In this document: positions 7,920 to 16,128 of the stretch, piece after piece
Numbering within the stretch: position 1 is the stretch's first letter
Layout of the letters: the number at the start of each line of letters is the position of its first letter
Origin: Streptomyces sp. 846.5
Lineage (GTDB): Bacteria; Actinomycetota; Actinomycetes; Streptomycetales; Streptomycetaceae
DNA: 64,000 nt
Reading direction: 5' to 3'
NCBI RefSeq assembly: GCF_004365705.1
Contig: NZ_SOBN01000001.1
Coordinates: 3,148,001-3,212,000 of the forward strand
Notes under the pieces: model-generated
What the model saw: only the letters and a program-made list of their open reading frames with translations
The model's database searches: none
What the model was told of the DNA's origin: nothing
Made by a program: the position numbers and the translations under genes

Positions 7920-10663
7920 TTGGGGAGGTTGAGTTCGAACCAGACGGTTTTGCCCATGGGGGTGCGGCGTGAGCCCCAGCGGTCGGCGAGGAGGCTGACC
8001 AGCTGGAGGCCGCGGCCGCCCTCGTCGGTGTCGCGGGCGCGGCGCTGGCGGGGCTGGGCGTAGCCGTTGTCCCAGACCTCGCAGACCAGGGTGCGGTCGC
8101 GGAGCAGCCGGAGCCGGATGTCCCCGCGGCCGTGCCGCAACGCGTTCGTGGCGAGTTCGCTGACCAGGAGTTCCACGGTGTCGATCAGGTCGTCCAGGCC
8201 GCGGGCGAGCAGCCAGGCGCAGGCGAGCTCGCGGGCCCGGGCGACCGAGGTGGGCTCGGAGGGCAGGGTCCAGTCGCCGACCGCGTCGTCCGGCATGGCG
8301 TGCACCCGGGCCATCAGCAGGGCGATGTCGTCCTCGCCGTGGTGCGGGTCCAGTGCGGTGAGCAGGTGGTCGCAGAGGTTCTCCAGCTCGCGGGGCGGCC
8401 CGGAGAGGGTGTCCCGCAGCGCGGACAGGCCCTCTTCCAGCTGGTGCTTGCGGGATTCGACCAGGCCGTCGGTGTAGAGCCCGAGCAGCGCGCCGTCCGG
8501 GAGCTCGACGGTGACCTCCTCGAACGGTTCGCCGCCGACGCCCAGCGGCAGTCCCGGCGGCACGTCCAGCATCAGCGCCTCCTCGCCGGGGACCCGCAGC
8601 ACCGGCGGGAGGTGCCCGGCGTTGGCGAACGTACATCGGCGGGTGACCGCGTCGTAGACGGCGTAGACGCAGGTGGCGAGGTAGAGCTCGACCCGGTCGG
8701 AGTCGTCGGGCTCCGGCTCGTTGCCGTCGCCGAGGCCGCGGGCGATCTCGTCCAGGGCGGTGAGCACCTCGGCCGGGTCCAGGTCCAGCATGGCCAGCGT
8801 GCGTACCGCGGTGCGGAGTTGGCCCATGGCGACGGCGGCGCGCAGGCCGCGGCCCATGACGTCGCCGATGACCAGGGCGGTGCGGTTGCCGGGCAGCTGG
8901 ATGACGTCGAACCAGTCGCCGCCGACCTCGGTGCCGCTGCTGCCGGGGCGGTAGCGGCAGGCGATCTCCAGGCCCGAGGCGGCCGGGCTGCCCGGGGGCA
9001 GCAGGCTGCGCTGCAGGATCAGGGCGCGCTCGTGCTCGCGGCGGTAGAGCCTGGCGTTGTCGATGCAGACGGCGGCGCGGGCGACCAGCTCGTTGGCGAT
9101 GGCGACGTCGCGGGGGTCGAAGGGCTCGCTGCCCTTGGCCCGGGACAGCTGGACCAGGCCGAGCACGATGTCGCGGGCGACCATGGGGACGATCACGGTG
9201 CTGGCGATCATCGGGTCGGGGTCGGGGTTGCCGGGACCGGTGAGGGTGACGCTGCGTCCGGTGCGCAGTGCCTTGGCGTAGGCGGAGCCGGGCGGGTAGC
9301 AGAAGGTGCCGCCGATCTCGGCCCGCGGCCCACGGTGCTCCGGCTCGGGGTGCAGCACCGAGAAGTGCGAGACGGTGCTGGCGGAGGCGACCCGGCGCAG
9401 CTCGCCGGCGCCGTCGGGCCGGCCCAGGTGGCCGAGGCCCAGGTCGGTGTCGGCGGCCAGGACGCCCTGGTAGAGGTCGACGGCGGCGACGTCGCAGAAG
9501 CCGGGGACGGTGACGTCCAACAGCTCGCGGGCGGTGGTCTCCAGGTCCAGCGTGGAGCCGATGTGCGCCCCGGCCTCGTTCAGCAGGGCCAGGCTGCGGC
9601 GGACACTGGCGGCCTCGCGCTCGGCCCGCTGACGGCCCGTGACATCGACGACCTGTCCGGCCACGCCCATCGGCCGGTTGCCGGCGCTGAGCAGCCGGTA
9701 GAGCGAGATGGACCAGCGGCGGCGGCCGGGACGGGTCGGCACGGCGCCGTTGAAGCGCAGGTCGACGACGGGCTCGCCGGACTCCATCACCGTACGCAGC
9801 GCCTGCTCCAGCCGCTCCGCCTCGGGCCGCGGCAGCAGGTCCTTGACGGAGAGTCCGTGCAGGTCGGCGGGGGCCGTCCCGAGCCCTTCGGCGAAGCTGT
9901 CGTTGACCCGCTGGACGGTGAAGTCGCGGTCGAACAGCACGAAGCCGGTGGGCGCCTGCCCGAAGACCGCCTCGGAGGCGGCCAGGTCGGTCTCGATCCG
10001 GCGGAGTCTGCGCAGGTCGACGGCCATGCACACGGCGCCGTTGCGGCCGTCCTCGCCCTGCGCGGGCATCAGGTACAGCTCGGCGATGCTCTCGTTGCCC
10101 TCACTGTCCCGGTACGGGGCGGTGCCGACCCACTCCTGGCCGGCCAGGATCTCGGTCATCCGCTCCCGGCCGCGCCGCCACAGCTCGCGCGGGGCGAAGC
10201 TGGTGATCGGGTCGCGGCCGACGGCCTCCTCGGCCGGGATGCCGAAGAACTCGGCGGCGCGGTCGCTCCACTGGCTGATCAGGCCGTCGGGGCCGATCGC
10301 GAAGGCGGCGACCCGTATGTAGTCGTAGATCGAGCCCGGCTCGCCGTGGCCCCAGTTCTCGATCGCCTCGGCGTCGAAGCCGGCGGAGGAACCGGCGGGG
10401 GCGGCGGGGGGCGTGAAGGGTGCGGGGTCCATGGCTCCAGAGCCGATGCCGTCGGGGTCCGGGTGGTACGGGTGCTGCAGGTCCTGGGGGTGGTCGGACG
10501 GACCGTCACCGGCGGCCGGGCGCGGGATGCCGCCCCTCCGGTCGTGTTCGGCGGACCCTGGGCCCGTTCCGCTGCCCAGAGGTGCATTGCGTGTCGGCAA
10601 ATCGCTCAACTGCCCGACTCCTCCAGCCTTCGGCACCTGGATGTCGCTGGTCCGAGTATTCAT
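7907..10663 (-). CDS. PAS-PAS-GAF SpoIIE-type serine phosphatase with C-terminal anti-sigma kinase domain
   Basis: Domain order from the chosen ATG (residues approximate): proline/glycine-rich lead, PAS 1 (85-190), PAS 2 (200-315), GAF (345-500), PP2C/SpoIIE phosphatase (550-760) with metal motifs GGDWFD, IGDVMG and LYTDGLVESR, then an RsbW-like HATPase (790-918) with ELATNALRHG and DEGGRGLQLV. Such proteins dephosphorylate anti-anti-sigma factors and, through the kinase domain, may act back on the same partners. Start choice is uncertain: ATG 10663 follows a weak GGG, while the GTG at 10699 has no ribosome-binding site and adds cysteine-rich sequence. A paralogue lies immediately upstream on the same strand. 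No sigma or STAS gene is adjacent. Confidence 0.88.
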   Translation of the reverse strand: MNTRTSDIQVPKAGGVGQLSDLPTRNAPLGSGTGPGSAEHDRRGGIPRPAAGDGPSDHPQDLQHPYHPDPDGIGSGAMDPAPFTPPAAPAGSSAGFDAEAIENWGHGEPGSIYDYIRVAAFAIGPDGLISQWSDRAAEFFGIPAEEAVGRDPITSFAPRELWRRGRERMTEILAGQEWVGTAPYRDSEGNESIAELYLMPAQGEDGRNGAVCMAVDLRRLRRIETDLAASEAVFGQAPTGFVLFDRDFTVQRVNDSFAEGLGTAPADLHGLSVKDLLPRPEAERLEQALRTVMESGEPVVDLRFNGAVPTRPGRRRWSISLYRLLSAGNRPMGVAGQVVDVTGRQRAEREAASVRRSLALLNEAGAHIGSTLDLETTARELLDVTVPGFCDVAAVDLYQGVLAADTDLGLGHLGRPDGAGELRRVASASTVSHFSVLHPEPEHRGPRAEIGGTFCYPPGSAYAKALRTGRSVTLTGPGNPDPDPMIASTVIVPMVARDIVLGLVQLSRAKGSEPFDPRDVAIANELVARAAVCIDNARLYRREHERALILQRSLLPPGSPAASGLEIACRYRPGSSGTEVGGDWFDVIQLPGNRTALVIGDVMGRGLRAAVAMGQLRTAVRTLAMLDLDPAEVLTALDEIARGLGDGNEPEPDDSDRVELYLATCVYAVYDAVTRRCTFANAGHLPPVLRVPGEEALMLDVPPGLPLGVGGEPFEEVTVELPDGALLGLYTDGLVESRKHQLEEGLSALRDTLSGPPRELENLCDHLLTALDPHHGEDDIALLMARVHAMPDDAVGDWTLPSEPTSVARARELACAWLLARGLDDLIDTVELLVSELATNALRHGRGDIRLRLLRDRTLVCEVWDNGYAQPRQRRARDTDEGGRGLQLVSLLADRWGSRRTPMGKTVWFELNLPNAPR

Positions 10664-10808
10664 CATCCCGGGGCAGCGGCACACGTCCCAGGAGTACACA
10701 ACATCAAATCGAGGTAAGGAATTGCCAAATCTGTCCCAGTCGGCCCAGCTCCGACTACAGGACCCATCACCGACGGACGAGACCCGCAGAGGAACGGAAC
10801 CCTACGCC

Positions 10809-13454
10809 TCAGCCAGCATGAACGGGAGGGTCGGGGGGCAGTGCCTGCTCGAACCAGACGACCTTGCCGCTCCCCTCCGACCGGGTGCCCCAGCGGTCCG
10901 CGAGCCGGTGCACCAGCTGCAGCCCGCGCCCGCCCTCGTCGGTGCCGGCCGAGTCCCGCTCCAGCGGCGGGTCGGGCGACGGGTCGGAGACCTCCACCAG
11001 CAGCGTCCGGCCGCGGCTGAGCCGCAGCCCGATCGGCGCCTCCGTGTAGCGGACGGAATTGGTGACCAGCTCGCTGACCAGCAGCTGCGCGGTGTCCAGC
11101 AGCGGCAGCAGGCCCCAGTCGATCAGGGTGGCCCGGACCAGCCGGCGGGCCCGGGAGGCCGCGGTGGGCTCGGCGGCGAGGGTCCAGGCGAGGGTCAGCA
11201 CCGACGGGTCGGAGCCGCCGACCAGCGGGCCGCTGCTGCCGAGCCGGGCCAGCAGCAGCGCCACGTCGTCCGGCTCCTGCTCGCGCTGCAGGGTGCCGAT
11301 GACCCGGTCGCACAGCTCTTCGACCGAGGCGTCGCTGCCCTCCAGGACCGCGCTCAACCGCGAGGTCCCCACGTCGATGTCCTCGGTGCGCGACTCGACC
11401 AGCCCGTCGGTGTAGAGCACCAGCAGCGTCCCCTCGGCGACGGTCAGCTCCACCGAGGCGAAGGGCACCCCGCCGACGCCCAGCGGGGTGCCCGACGGCA
11501 GGTCCAGGACCTGCGCCGGCTCGCCGGCCGGGATCAGCAGCGGCGGGGTGTGCCCGGCCTTGGCCAGCACCAGCCGCCGGCTCGCGGGGTCGTACACGGC
11601 GTAGACGCAGGTCGCGATGAGGGCCTCCTCCGGCCCCTGGGCCAGGTCGTCGGCGAGGTCGTGGACGTGCTGGAGCAGCGTCGCGGGCGGCAGGTCCAGG
11701 CCGGCCAGGGTGCGGACGGCGGTGCGCAGCCGCCCCATCGTCGCCGCGGCGCGCAGGCCGTGGCCCATCACGTCGCCGACGACCAGCGCCACCCTCCCCT
11801 GCGGCAGCAGGATCACGTCGAACCAGTCGCCGCCGACCTCGGTGCCGATGCTGCCGGGGACGTAGCGATGGGCGATCTCCACTCCGGGCAGCTGCGGCAC
11901 GGACTGCGGCAGCAGGCTGCGCTGCAGCATCAGCGCGGCCGCGCGCTCGCGGGCGTAGAGCCGGGCGTTGTCGATGGAGGAACCCGCGCGGTCGGCCAAC
12001 TCCCCGGCGAAGGCCAGCTCGTCGCGGTCGAAGCCCTCGCGCCGGCCCGCCCGGCTGAGCACCAGCAGGCCCAGCACGATGCCGCGGGCCCGCAGCGGCA
12101 CCGTCAGTATCGAGTGCACGCCCAGCTCGTAGCTGGCCCGCAGCCGGGGGTCGTCGGGGGTGGTGGCATCCTCCAGCAGCGCCGGGGCCTCCAGCTGCTC
12201 GGCGATGCCGCTGCGCAGCACCCGGGCGAACAGCGAGCCCTCGGTCATGGTGATGGCGGCCCCGGGCGTCATCATGGTGTCGGCCAGCGGGCTGGGCTCG
12301 GCGGCCGCGGTGCCGCTCATCACCAGCGGGGTGAGCCGGGTGTGCGGGTGGTGCGGCAGGTCGTCACCGTCGGCGACGGCCTGGAGCAGCACCACTCCGG
12401 AGTAGTCGGCCAGCGCCGGGACCAGGGCGGAGGCCAGCTCCTGGGCGATCCGGACCGGATCCAGCAGGTCGCCGATCCTGGTGCCCAGCTCATTGAGCAG
12501 GGCGAGGCGGCGCCGGGCGTGCTCCAGCTTGGCGACCGCGCGGTAGCGGTCGGTGACATCCATGATCATTCCGGTGACGCCCAGCACCCGTCCGGTGCGG
12601 TCGTGCAGCCGGGAGTAGGAGATGGAGCGGAACCCGGGCTTGCGCGGGTCGGGCCCGGCCACGGTCAGGTCGACCACCGGCTCGCCGGTGGCCAGCACCT
12701 GCCGCTGGATCGCGCTGACCTCGTCGGCGGCCCGCTCCGGCAGGGTCTCGCCGGCCGTCCGGCCCAGGTGGTCGGCGATCGGCACACCGTTCATCCTGGC
12801 CAGGGTCTCGTTGACGCGGACATAGCGCAGCTGCCGGTCGAACACGGCGATGCCCAGCGGCGACTGCTCGAACAGGGCGTCCTGCAGGGCGAGGTCGCGC
12901 TCGACCGCGCCGAGCTTGGCCGCGTCGGCGAGCCGAGCCAGGACGAAGGGGACCCCGTCCCCGTCCACCAGCAGCGACAGCCGGGCGTCCAGGGCCACCT
13001 CCTCGTCGTCCCGGTTGCGGAGCACGGCCGGGCCGCGCCAGCCGCCGCCGCGCAGCACCGCCGCGATCACCTCCCGGCCGCGCCGCAGCAGTTCGGGGTC
13101 GTCACCGAGCAGGGCCTCCAGGCCGCGGCCGACCAGGGTCTCGCTGGGCCAGCCGAGCAGCTCCTCGGCGGCGGGGCTCCACAGCACGAACCGGCCGGAG
13201 GTGTCCATCATCACGATGGCCACCCGGACCGCGTCCAGCACGCCGCCGCTGCGCGGGCCGTTCGGGACCGCGGGATCGTCGGCGACGGGGTACGGGGCGG
13301 CCGGACGGGCGCGCTGCTGGGTGGGGGTGGCCGGCTGGTCCGTACGGGTCGACCGAGGGGGCGTGTGCGGGGCCTCCGCCCGTGCGGCGGCTGCGCCGCG
13401 GCGCAGCCGGGCATGGGCGGCTGCGCTGCTGGGCCTGCGGCGTGGCTCCCTCAC
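10809..13454 (-). CDS. Second PAS-GAF SpoIIE-type serine phosphatase with HATPase domain (paralogue of its neighbour)
   Basis: It has the same architecture as the downstream paralogue: an arginine/alanine-rich lead, PAS segments with FVLWSPAAEELLGW and LRYVRVNETLARMNG, a GAF domain, a SpoIIE/PP2C domain (GGDWFD, VGDVMGHG, LYTDGLVESR) and a C-terminal anti-sigma-type ATPase (ELVTNSVRYT, DEGGRGLQLV). The GTG at 13454 is preferred: GGGGA lies just upstream, and the longer reading from a GTG at 13571 would cross an AT-richer, promoter-like stretch and give low-complexity sequence. The product is ~881 aa. Tandem duplication followed by divergence of the sensor parts is the simplest explanation for the pair. 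Confidence 0.87.
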   Translation of the reverse strand: MREPRRRPSSAAAHARLRRGAAAARAEAPHTPPRSTRTDQPATPTQQRARPAAPYPVADDPAVPNGPRSGGVLDAVRVAIVMMDTSGRFVLWSPAAEELLGWPSETLVGRGLEALLGDDPELLRRGREVIAAVLRGGGWRGPAVLRNRDDEEVALDARLSLLVDGDGVPFVLARLADAAKLGAVERDLALQDALFEQSPLGIAVFDRQLRYVRVNETLARMNGVPIADHLGRTAGETLPERAADEVSAIQRQVLATGEPVVDLTVAGPDPRKPGFRSISYSRLHDRTGRVLGVTGMIMDVTDRYRAVAKLEHARRRLALLNELGTRIGDLLDPVRIAQELASALVPALADYSGVVLLQAVADGDDLPHHPHTRLTPLVMSGTAAAEPSPLADTMMTPGAAITMTEGSLFARVLRSGIAEQLEAPALLEDATTPDDPRLRASYELGVHSILTVPLRARGIVLGLLVLSRAGRREGFDRDELAFAGELADRAGSSIDNARLYARERAAALMLQRSLLPQSVPQLPGVEIAHRYVPGSIGTEVGGDWFDVILLPQGRVALVVGDVMGHGLRAAATMGRLRTAVRTLAGLDLPPATLLQHVHDLADDLAQGPEEALIATCVYAVYDPASRRLVLAKAGHTPPLLIPAGEPAQVLDLPSGTPLGVGGVPFASVELTVAEGTLLVLYTDGLVESRTEDIDVGTSRLSAVLEGSDASVEELCDRVIGTLQREQEPDDVALLLARLGSSGPLVGGSDPSVLTLAWTLAAEPTAASRARRLVRATLIDWGLLPLLDTAQLLVSELVTNSVRYTEAPIGLRLSRGRTLLVEVSDPSPDPPLERDSAGTDEGGRGLQLVHRLADRWGTRSEGSGKVVWFEQALPPDPPVHAG

Positions 13455-13567
13455 GTAGTCCCCGTCCGGGTAGGCTCGTGGGCCACTCGTCGGCGGTGGC
13501 CAAATACGGGCATACCCTTTCAAACCTTTACGTACCCCGCCGTTCGGGTCACATGGCGCCAACCAGG

Positions 13568-13969
13568 TCACAGATCCGCTGTCAGCCTCCGGGCCACCTC
13601 GGGCAGGGCGAAGCGGTCCTGGTCCAGCCAGTCGACCTGGTGCAGCTCGGCGGCGGAGAGCCAGCGGACCTCGGAGTGGTCCTGCAGCGGGGCGGCGGTG
13701 CCGGACAGCAGCTCGGCCGTCCAGATGTGCAGCTCCAGGCCGGCCCGGACCGGCCAGGCGCCGGGAATCCGCTCCAGCGCCCTGGCCTCGATCCCGAGCT
13801 CCTCGCGCAGCTCACGCACCAGCGCCTGCGGCGGAGTCTCCCCCGGCTCGGCCTTGCCGCCGGGGAACTCCCAGCGCCCGACGGTCTCGGCCGGCGCGCT
13901 GCGCCGGGCGGCGAGCACCCGGCCCCGGTGCAGCAGCGCCCCGCCGACGACGATCCGCATCTCGCTCAT
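13568..13969 (-). CDS. Nudix hydrolase (MutT/CTP-pyrophosphohydrolase type)
   Basis: A 133-aa protein with a complete Nudix box, GKAEPGETPPQALVRELREE followed by LGI, that is G-x5-E-x7-R-E-x2-E-E-x-G. N-terminal RIVVGGALLHRGRVLAARRS and the WEFPGGK segment are typical of MutT/NudG enzymes that hydrolyse oxidised or modified nucleoside triphosphates. Length is standard for the family. It lies directly upstream of the second phosphatase gene on the same strand and may be cotranscribed, but no functional link is obvious. Substrate cannot be read from sequence. Confidence 0.92.
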   Translation of the reverse strand: MSEMRIVVGGALLHRGRVLAARRSAPAETVGRWEFPGGKAEPGETPPQALVRELREELGIEARALERIPGAWPVRAGLELHIWTAELLSGTAAPLQDHSEVRWLSAAELHQVDWLDQDRFALPEVARRLTADL

Positions 13970-14019
13970 GGGGCAGAACTCTATGACTCCATGACTGACC
14001 CGCCATGACTGACGCCGGC

Positions 14020-14367
14020 TCAGTCCCTCGGGGCGAAGCAGCAGAACTCGTTGCCCTCGGGGTCGGCCAGGACGTCCCAGTCGATGTCGCCGCCGATCGG
14101 GCGGACCAGGGTGGCGCCGAGGGCGAGCAGCTCCTCGGTGCTGCCGACGACGTCCAGATGCATCCGGTTCTTCAGCGACTTGGCCTCGGGCACCGGATTG
14201 ACCCAGATCAGCGGCCCGGCGCCGGACGGGTCCTCGATCGGGATGGAGCCCCCGTCGTCCGGACCGTCGTCACGGCGCCGGTACCCCATCGCCGTGCACC
14301 ACCAGTCGGCCAGCGCAGGAGCGTCGTTGGCGTCCAGGCACAGGTCCTTGAAACGCGCTGTGGGCAT
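14020..14367 (-). CDS. VOC (glyoxalase/bleomycin-resistance fold) family protein
   Basis: A 115-aa single-domain protein with paired beta-alpha-beta-beta-beta motifs: FKDLCLDANDAPALADWW at the start and WDVLADPEGNEFCCF at the end, the usual VOC closing strand. The central MHLDVVG segment supplies one of the histidine or aspartate positions used for metal binding in some members. Many streptomycete paralogues have no known substrate. It is preceded by GGAGGT close to the ATG. It reads toward the Nudix gene, 50 bases away. Confidence 0.85.
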   Translation of the reverse strand: MPTARFKDLCLDANDAPALADWWCTAMGYRRRDDGPDDGGSIPIEDPSGAGPLIWVNPVPEAKSLKNRMHLDVVGSTEELLALGATLVRPIGGDIDWDVLADPEGNEFCCFAPRD

Positions 14368-14513
14368 GGCTCACCTCCGGATCGAGGGTAGCGACGGACC
14401 GGCCGGAGGGCACGGCATTATTGCGGGCGCCGCGGTGCCGGAGCCGTTGAAGATGCGGACTGCGCGCGGGGCGCTGATGCTGGTGGGGTCAGTAACCCGT
14501 GAGGAGGACCGTC

Positions 14514-14696
14514 ATGTCCGTGCTCGACAAGATCAAGGGTGCGCTCAAGGGCCACGAGGCCCAGGCCAGTCAGGCCGTCGACAAGGCCGGTGACATGGTC
14601 GACGAGAAGACCGGCAACAAGTTCGCCAGCCAGGTCGACATGGTCCAGGACCAGGCCAAGAAGCAGATCGGCGAGACGCCGACCGACCCCTCCTGA
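14514..14696 (+). CDS. Small MT0933-type antitoxin-family protein
   Basis: A 60-aa, highly charged helical protein: SVLDKIKGALKGHE, then KAGDMVDEKTGNKF and a final helix around QVDMVQDQAKKQIGE. The repeated LDK...VDKAGD-VDEKTG pattern is that of the MT0933/Rv0909 antitoxin-like family. The ATG at 14514 is chosen because GAGGAGG lies about eight bases upstream. No toxin gene adjoins it, so whether it works as an antitoxin is unclear; many streptomycetes carry orphan copies. It ends shortly before a strong terminator. Confidence 0.83.
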   Translation: MSVLDKIKGALKGHEAQASQAVDKAGDMVDEKTGNKFASQVDMVQDQAKKQIGETPTDPS

Positions 14697-14728
14697 TCAC
14701 GCCCGTCGCTGATCACTCCCGTCCGTCC

Positions 14729-14758
14729 CGCCCGCCCGGAGAACCCTCCGGGCGGGCG
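14729..14758. terminator. Strong intrinsic hairpin, convergent genes
   Basis: CGCCCGCCCGGAG and CTCCGGGCGGGCG form a perfect 13-bp stem around the loop AACC. It lies between the small antitoxin-family gene and the convergent SDR gene, so it can serve both directions. There is no U-run, which is usual in streptomycetes. Confidence 0.85.
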
Positions 14759-14782
14759 TAGGCGTGGGTACCGCCATTGCGG

Positions 14783-15586
14783 TCAACTGCCCATCGGGCG
14801 CCGGATCTTGTTGCCCGCCAGCTGACCGCCGTCGATCGGGATCAAGGCGCCGGTGATGAACGAGGCCTGCGCGGAGCAGAGCCAGACCACGGCCGCCGCC
14901 ACCTCGTCGACGTGGCCGACGCGGCCCATCGGCACCGCCATCGCCGCGCCGCGGCGGGCCTCGGGGCCGGCCGCCTCCAGGTGGTGGGTCAGGATCGGGC
15001 CGGGCGCGACCGCGTTGACGCGGACGCCCTGGTCCGCGTAGTCGAGCGCGGCGACCTTGGTCAGCCCGATGATCCCGGCCTTGCCCGCGCTGTACGCGGC
15101 CAGCCCGGAGACGCCGTGCGTACCGGCCGTCGACGCCATGTTGACCACCGCGCCGCCGCCCGACGCGAGCATGGCCGGGATCTGGTACTTCATGCCCAGG
15201 AACGTGCCGCGGATGTTGGTCCTGATGCCGCGGTCGAAGTCGTCCGGGTCGATCTCGGCGAGCGGCGCCGGACGCGGGCCGTCGGTGGCGTTGTTGAAGG
15301 CGGCGTCGAGCCTCCCGTACGCGTCCGTCGCCTGCCGCACCAGGTTCGCGCTCGACCCGGCGTCGCCGACGTCGGTCCGCACGGCGAGCGCCTGGCCGCC
15401 CGCGGCGCGGATCTCCTTGGCCACCGCCTCGACCGCGTCCCCGTCCCGGGCCCCGAGCACGACGGCGGCCCCTGCCCGCGCGAACGCCAGCGCGGTGGCC
15501 GCGCCGATGCCTCTGCTCGCCCCGGCGACCAGCGCGACCGCGCCCGCGAGCGGCTGATAGGTCGAGTCGGTACTGGTACTGGTCAT
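14783..15586 (-). CDS. Short-chain dehydrogenase/reductase (SDR) family oxidoreductase
   Basis: A 267-aa classical SDR. The cofactor-binding motif is AGASRGIGAATA, followed by NNAT in place of the usual NNAG. The catalytic serine is in NMASTAG and the Tyr-Lys pair in AAYSAGKAG, then VRVNAVAPGPI. The motif after strand beta-2 (GARDGDAVE) suggests NADP(H) rather than NAD(H), which is inference. Substrate is unknown. It is transcribed divergently from a MarR-family gene across an 86-base AT-rich spacer, a common arrangement in which the regulator controls the oxidoreductase. Confidence 0.92.
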   Translation of the reverse strand: MTSTSTDSTYQPLAGAVALVAGASRGIGAATALAFARAGAAVVLGARDGDAVEAVAKEIRAAGGQALAVRTDVGDAGSSANLVRQATDAYGRLDAAFNNATDGPRPAPLAEIDPDDFDRGIRTNIRGTFLGMKYQIPAMLASGGGAVVNMASTAGTHGVSGLAAYSAGKAGIIGLTKVAALDYADQGVRVNAVAPGPILTHHLEAAGPEARRGAAMAVPMGRVGHVDEVAAAVVWLCSAQASFITGALIPIDGGQLAGNKIRRPMGS

Positions 15587-15627
15587 CCCGCTACCCCGCC
15601 TCTTCGCTCAATCCCTTCGATGTCTCA

Positions 15628-15665
15628 TCATTAGATATCGAACGCTTAGAAGTCAATGCTAAAAT
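15628..15665. promoter_or_regulatory. Divergent promoter region between SDR and MarR genes
   Basis: On the minus strand TTGACT (15651-15656) and TAATGA (15628-15633) are spaced 17 bases, giving a good sigma-70-type promoter for the SDR gene. On the plus strand TAAAAT (15660-15665) lies only seven bases before the MarR ATG, which would predict a leaderless transcript. The AT-rich stretch is also the likely binding site for the MarR protein. Confidence 0.55.
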
Positions 15666-15672
15666 CGACCCC

Positions 15673-16116
15673 ATGACCGATCCGTCGATCCCCTTCCGTC
15701 CTCCCGTCGGACTGCGACTCGCGGCTGCCGCAAAGGCGATCAGCCGCGCCTTCGACGAGGAGATGGCAGCCGCCGGGGGCTCCATGGCGATCTGGCAGGT
15801 GCTGATCGCGGTCAAGAGCCGTCAGACCGGCAACCAGCGCGAACTCGCCGCCGCCATGGGCATCCAGGGCGCGACGCTCACCCACCACCTCAACGGCATG
15901 GAGAAGTCCGGCCTGGTCACCCGCGCCCGCAATCCCGAGAACCGGCGCGTCCACGCGGTCGAACTCACCCCCGCCGGCGAGGAGCTGTTCCTCCGCCTCC
16001 GCAAGGTCGCGTTCGACTTCAACCACCGCCTCCGGGCCGGCCTCGCCGACGAGGACCTGGACCGGTTCGAGCACACCCTCGACCGCCTCGCGGCGAACGC
16101 CACCGAGGAGAGCTGA
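15673..16116 (+). CDS. MarR-family transcriptional regulator
   Basis: A 147-aa winged helix-turn-helix protein. The recognition region NQRELAAAMGIQGATLTHHL is followed by the wing KSGLVTRARNPENRRVHAVEL, with dimerisation helices at both ends. This order is standard for MarR/SlyA. No ribosome-binding site precedes the ATG, and a -10-like TAAAAT lies seven bases upstream, so the mRNA may be leaderless. It is divergent from an SDR oxidoreductase, whose expression it probably controls. The ligand is unknown. Confidence 0.92.
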   Translation: MTDPSIPFRPPVGLRLAAAAKAISRAFDEEMAAAGGSMAIWQVLIAVKSRQTGNQRELAAAMGIQGATLTHHLNGMEKSGLVTRARNPENRRVHAVELTPAGEELFLRLRKVAFDFNHRLRAGLADEDLDRFEHTLDRLAANATEES

Positions 16117-16128
16117 GAACCCCTGGCG

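Noticed and set aside
8132-10717. 861-aa plus-strand frame opposite the first phosphatase
   Set aside because: Low-complexity antisense reading of a well-supported five-domain protein.
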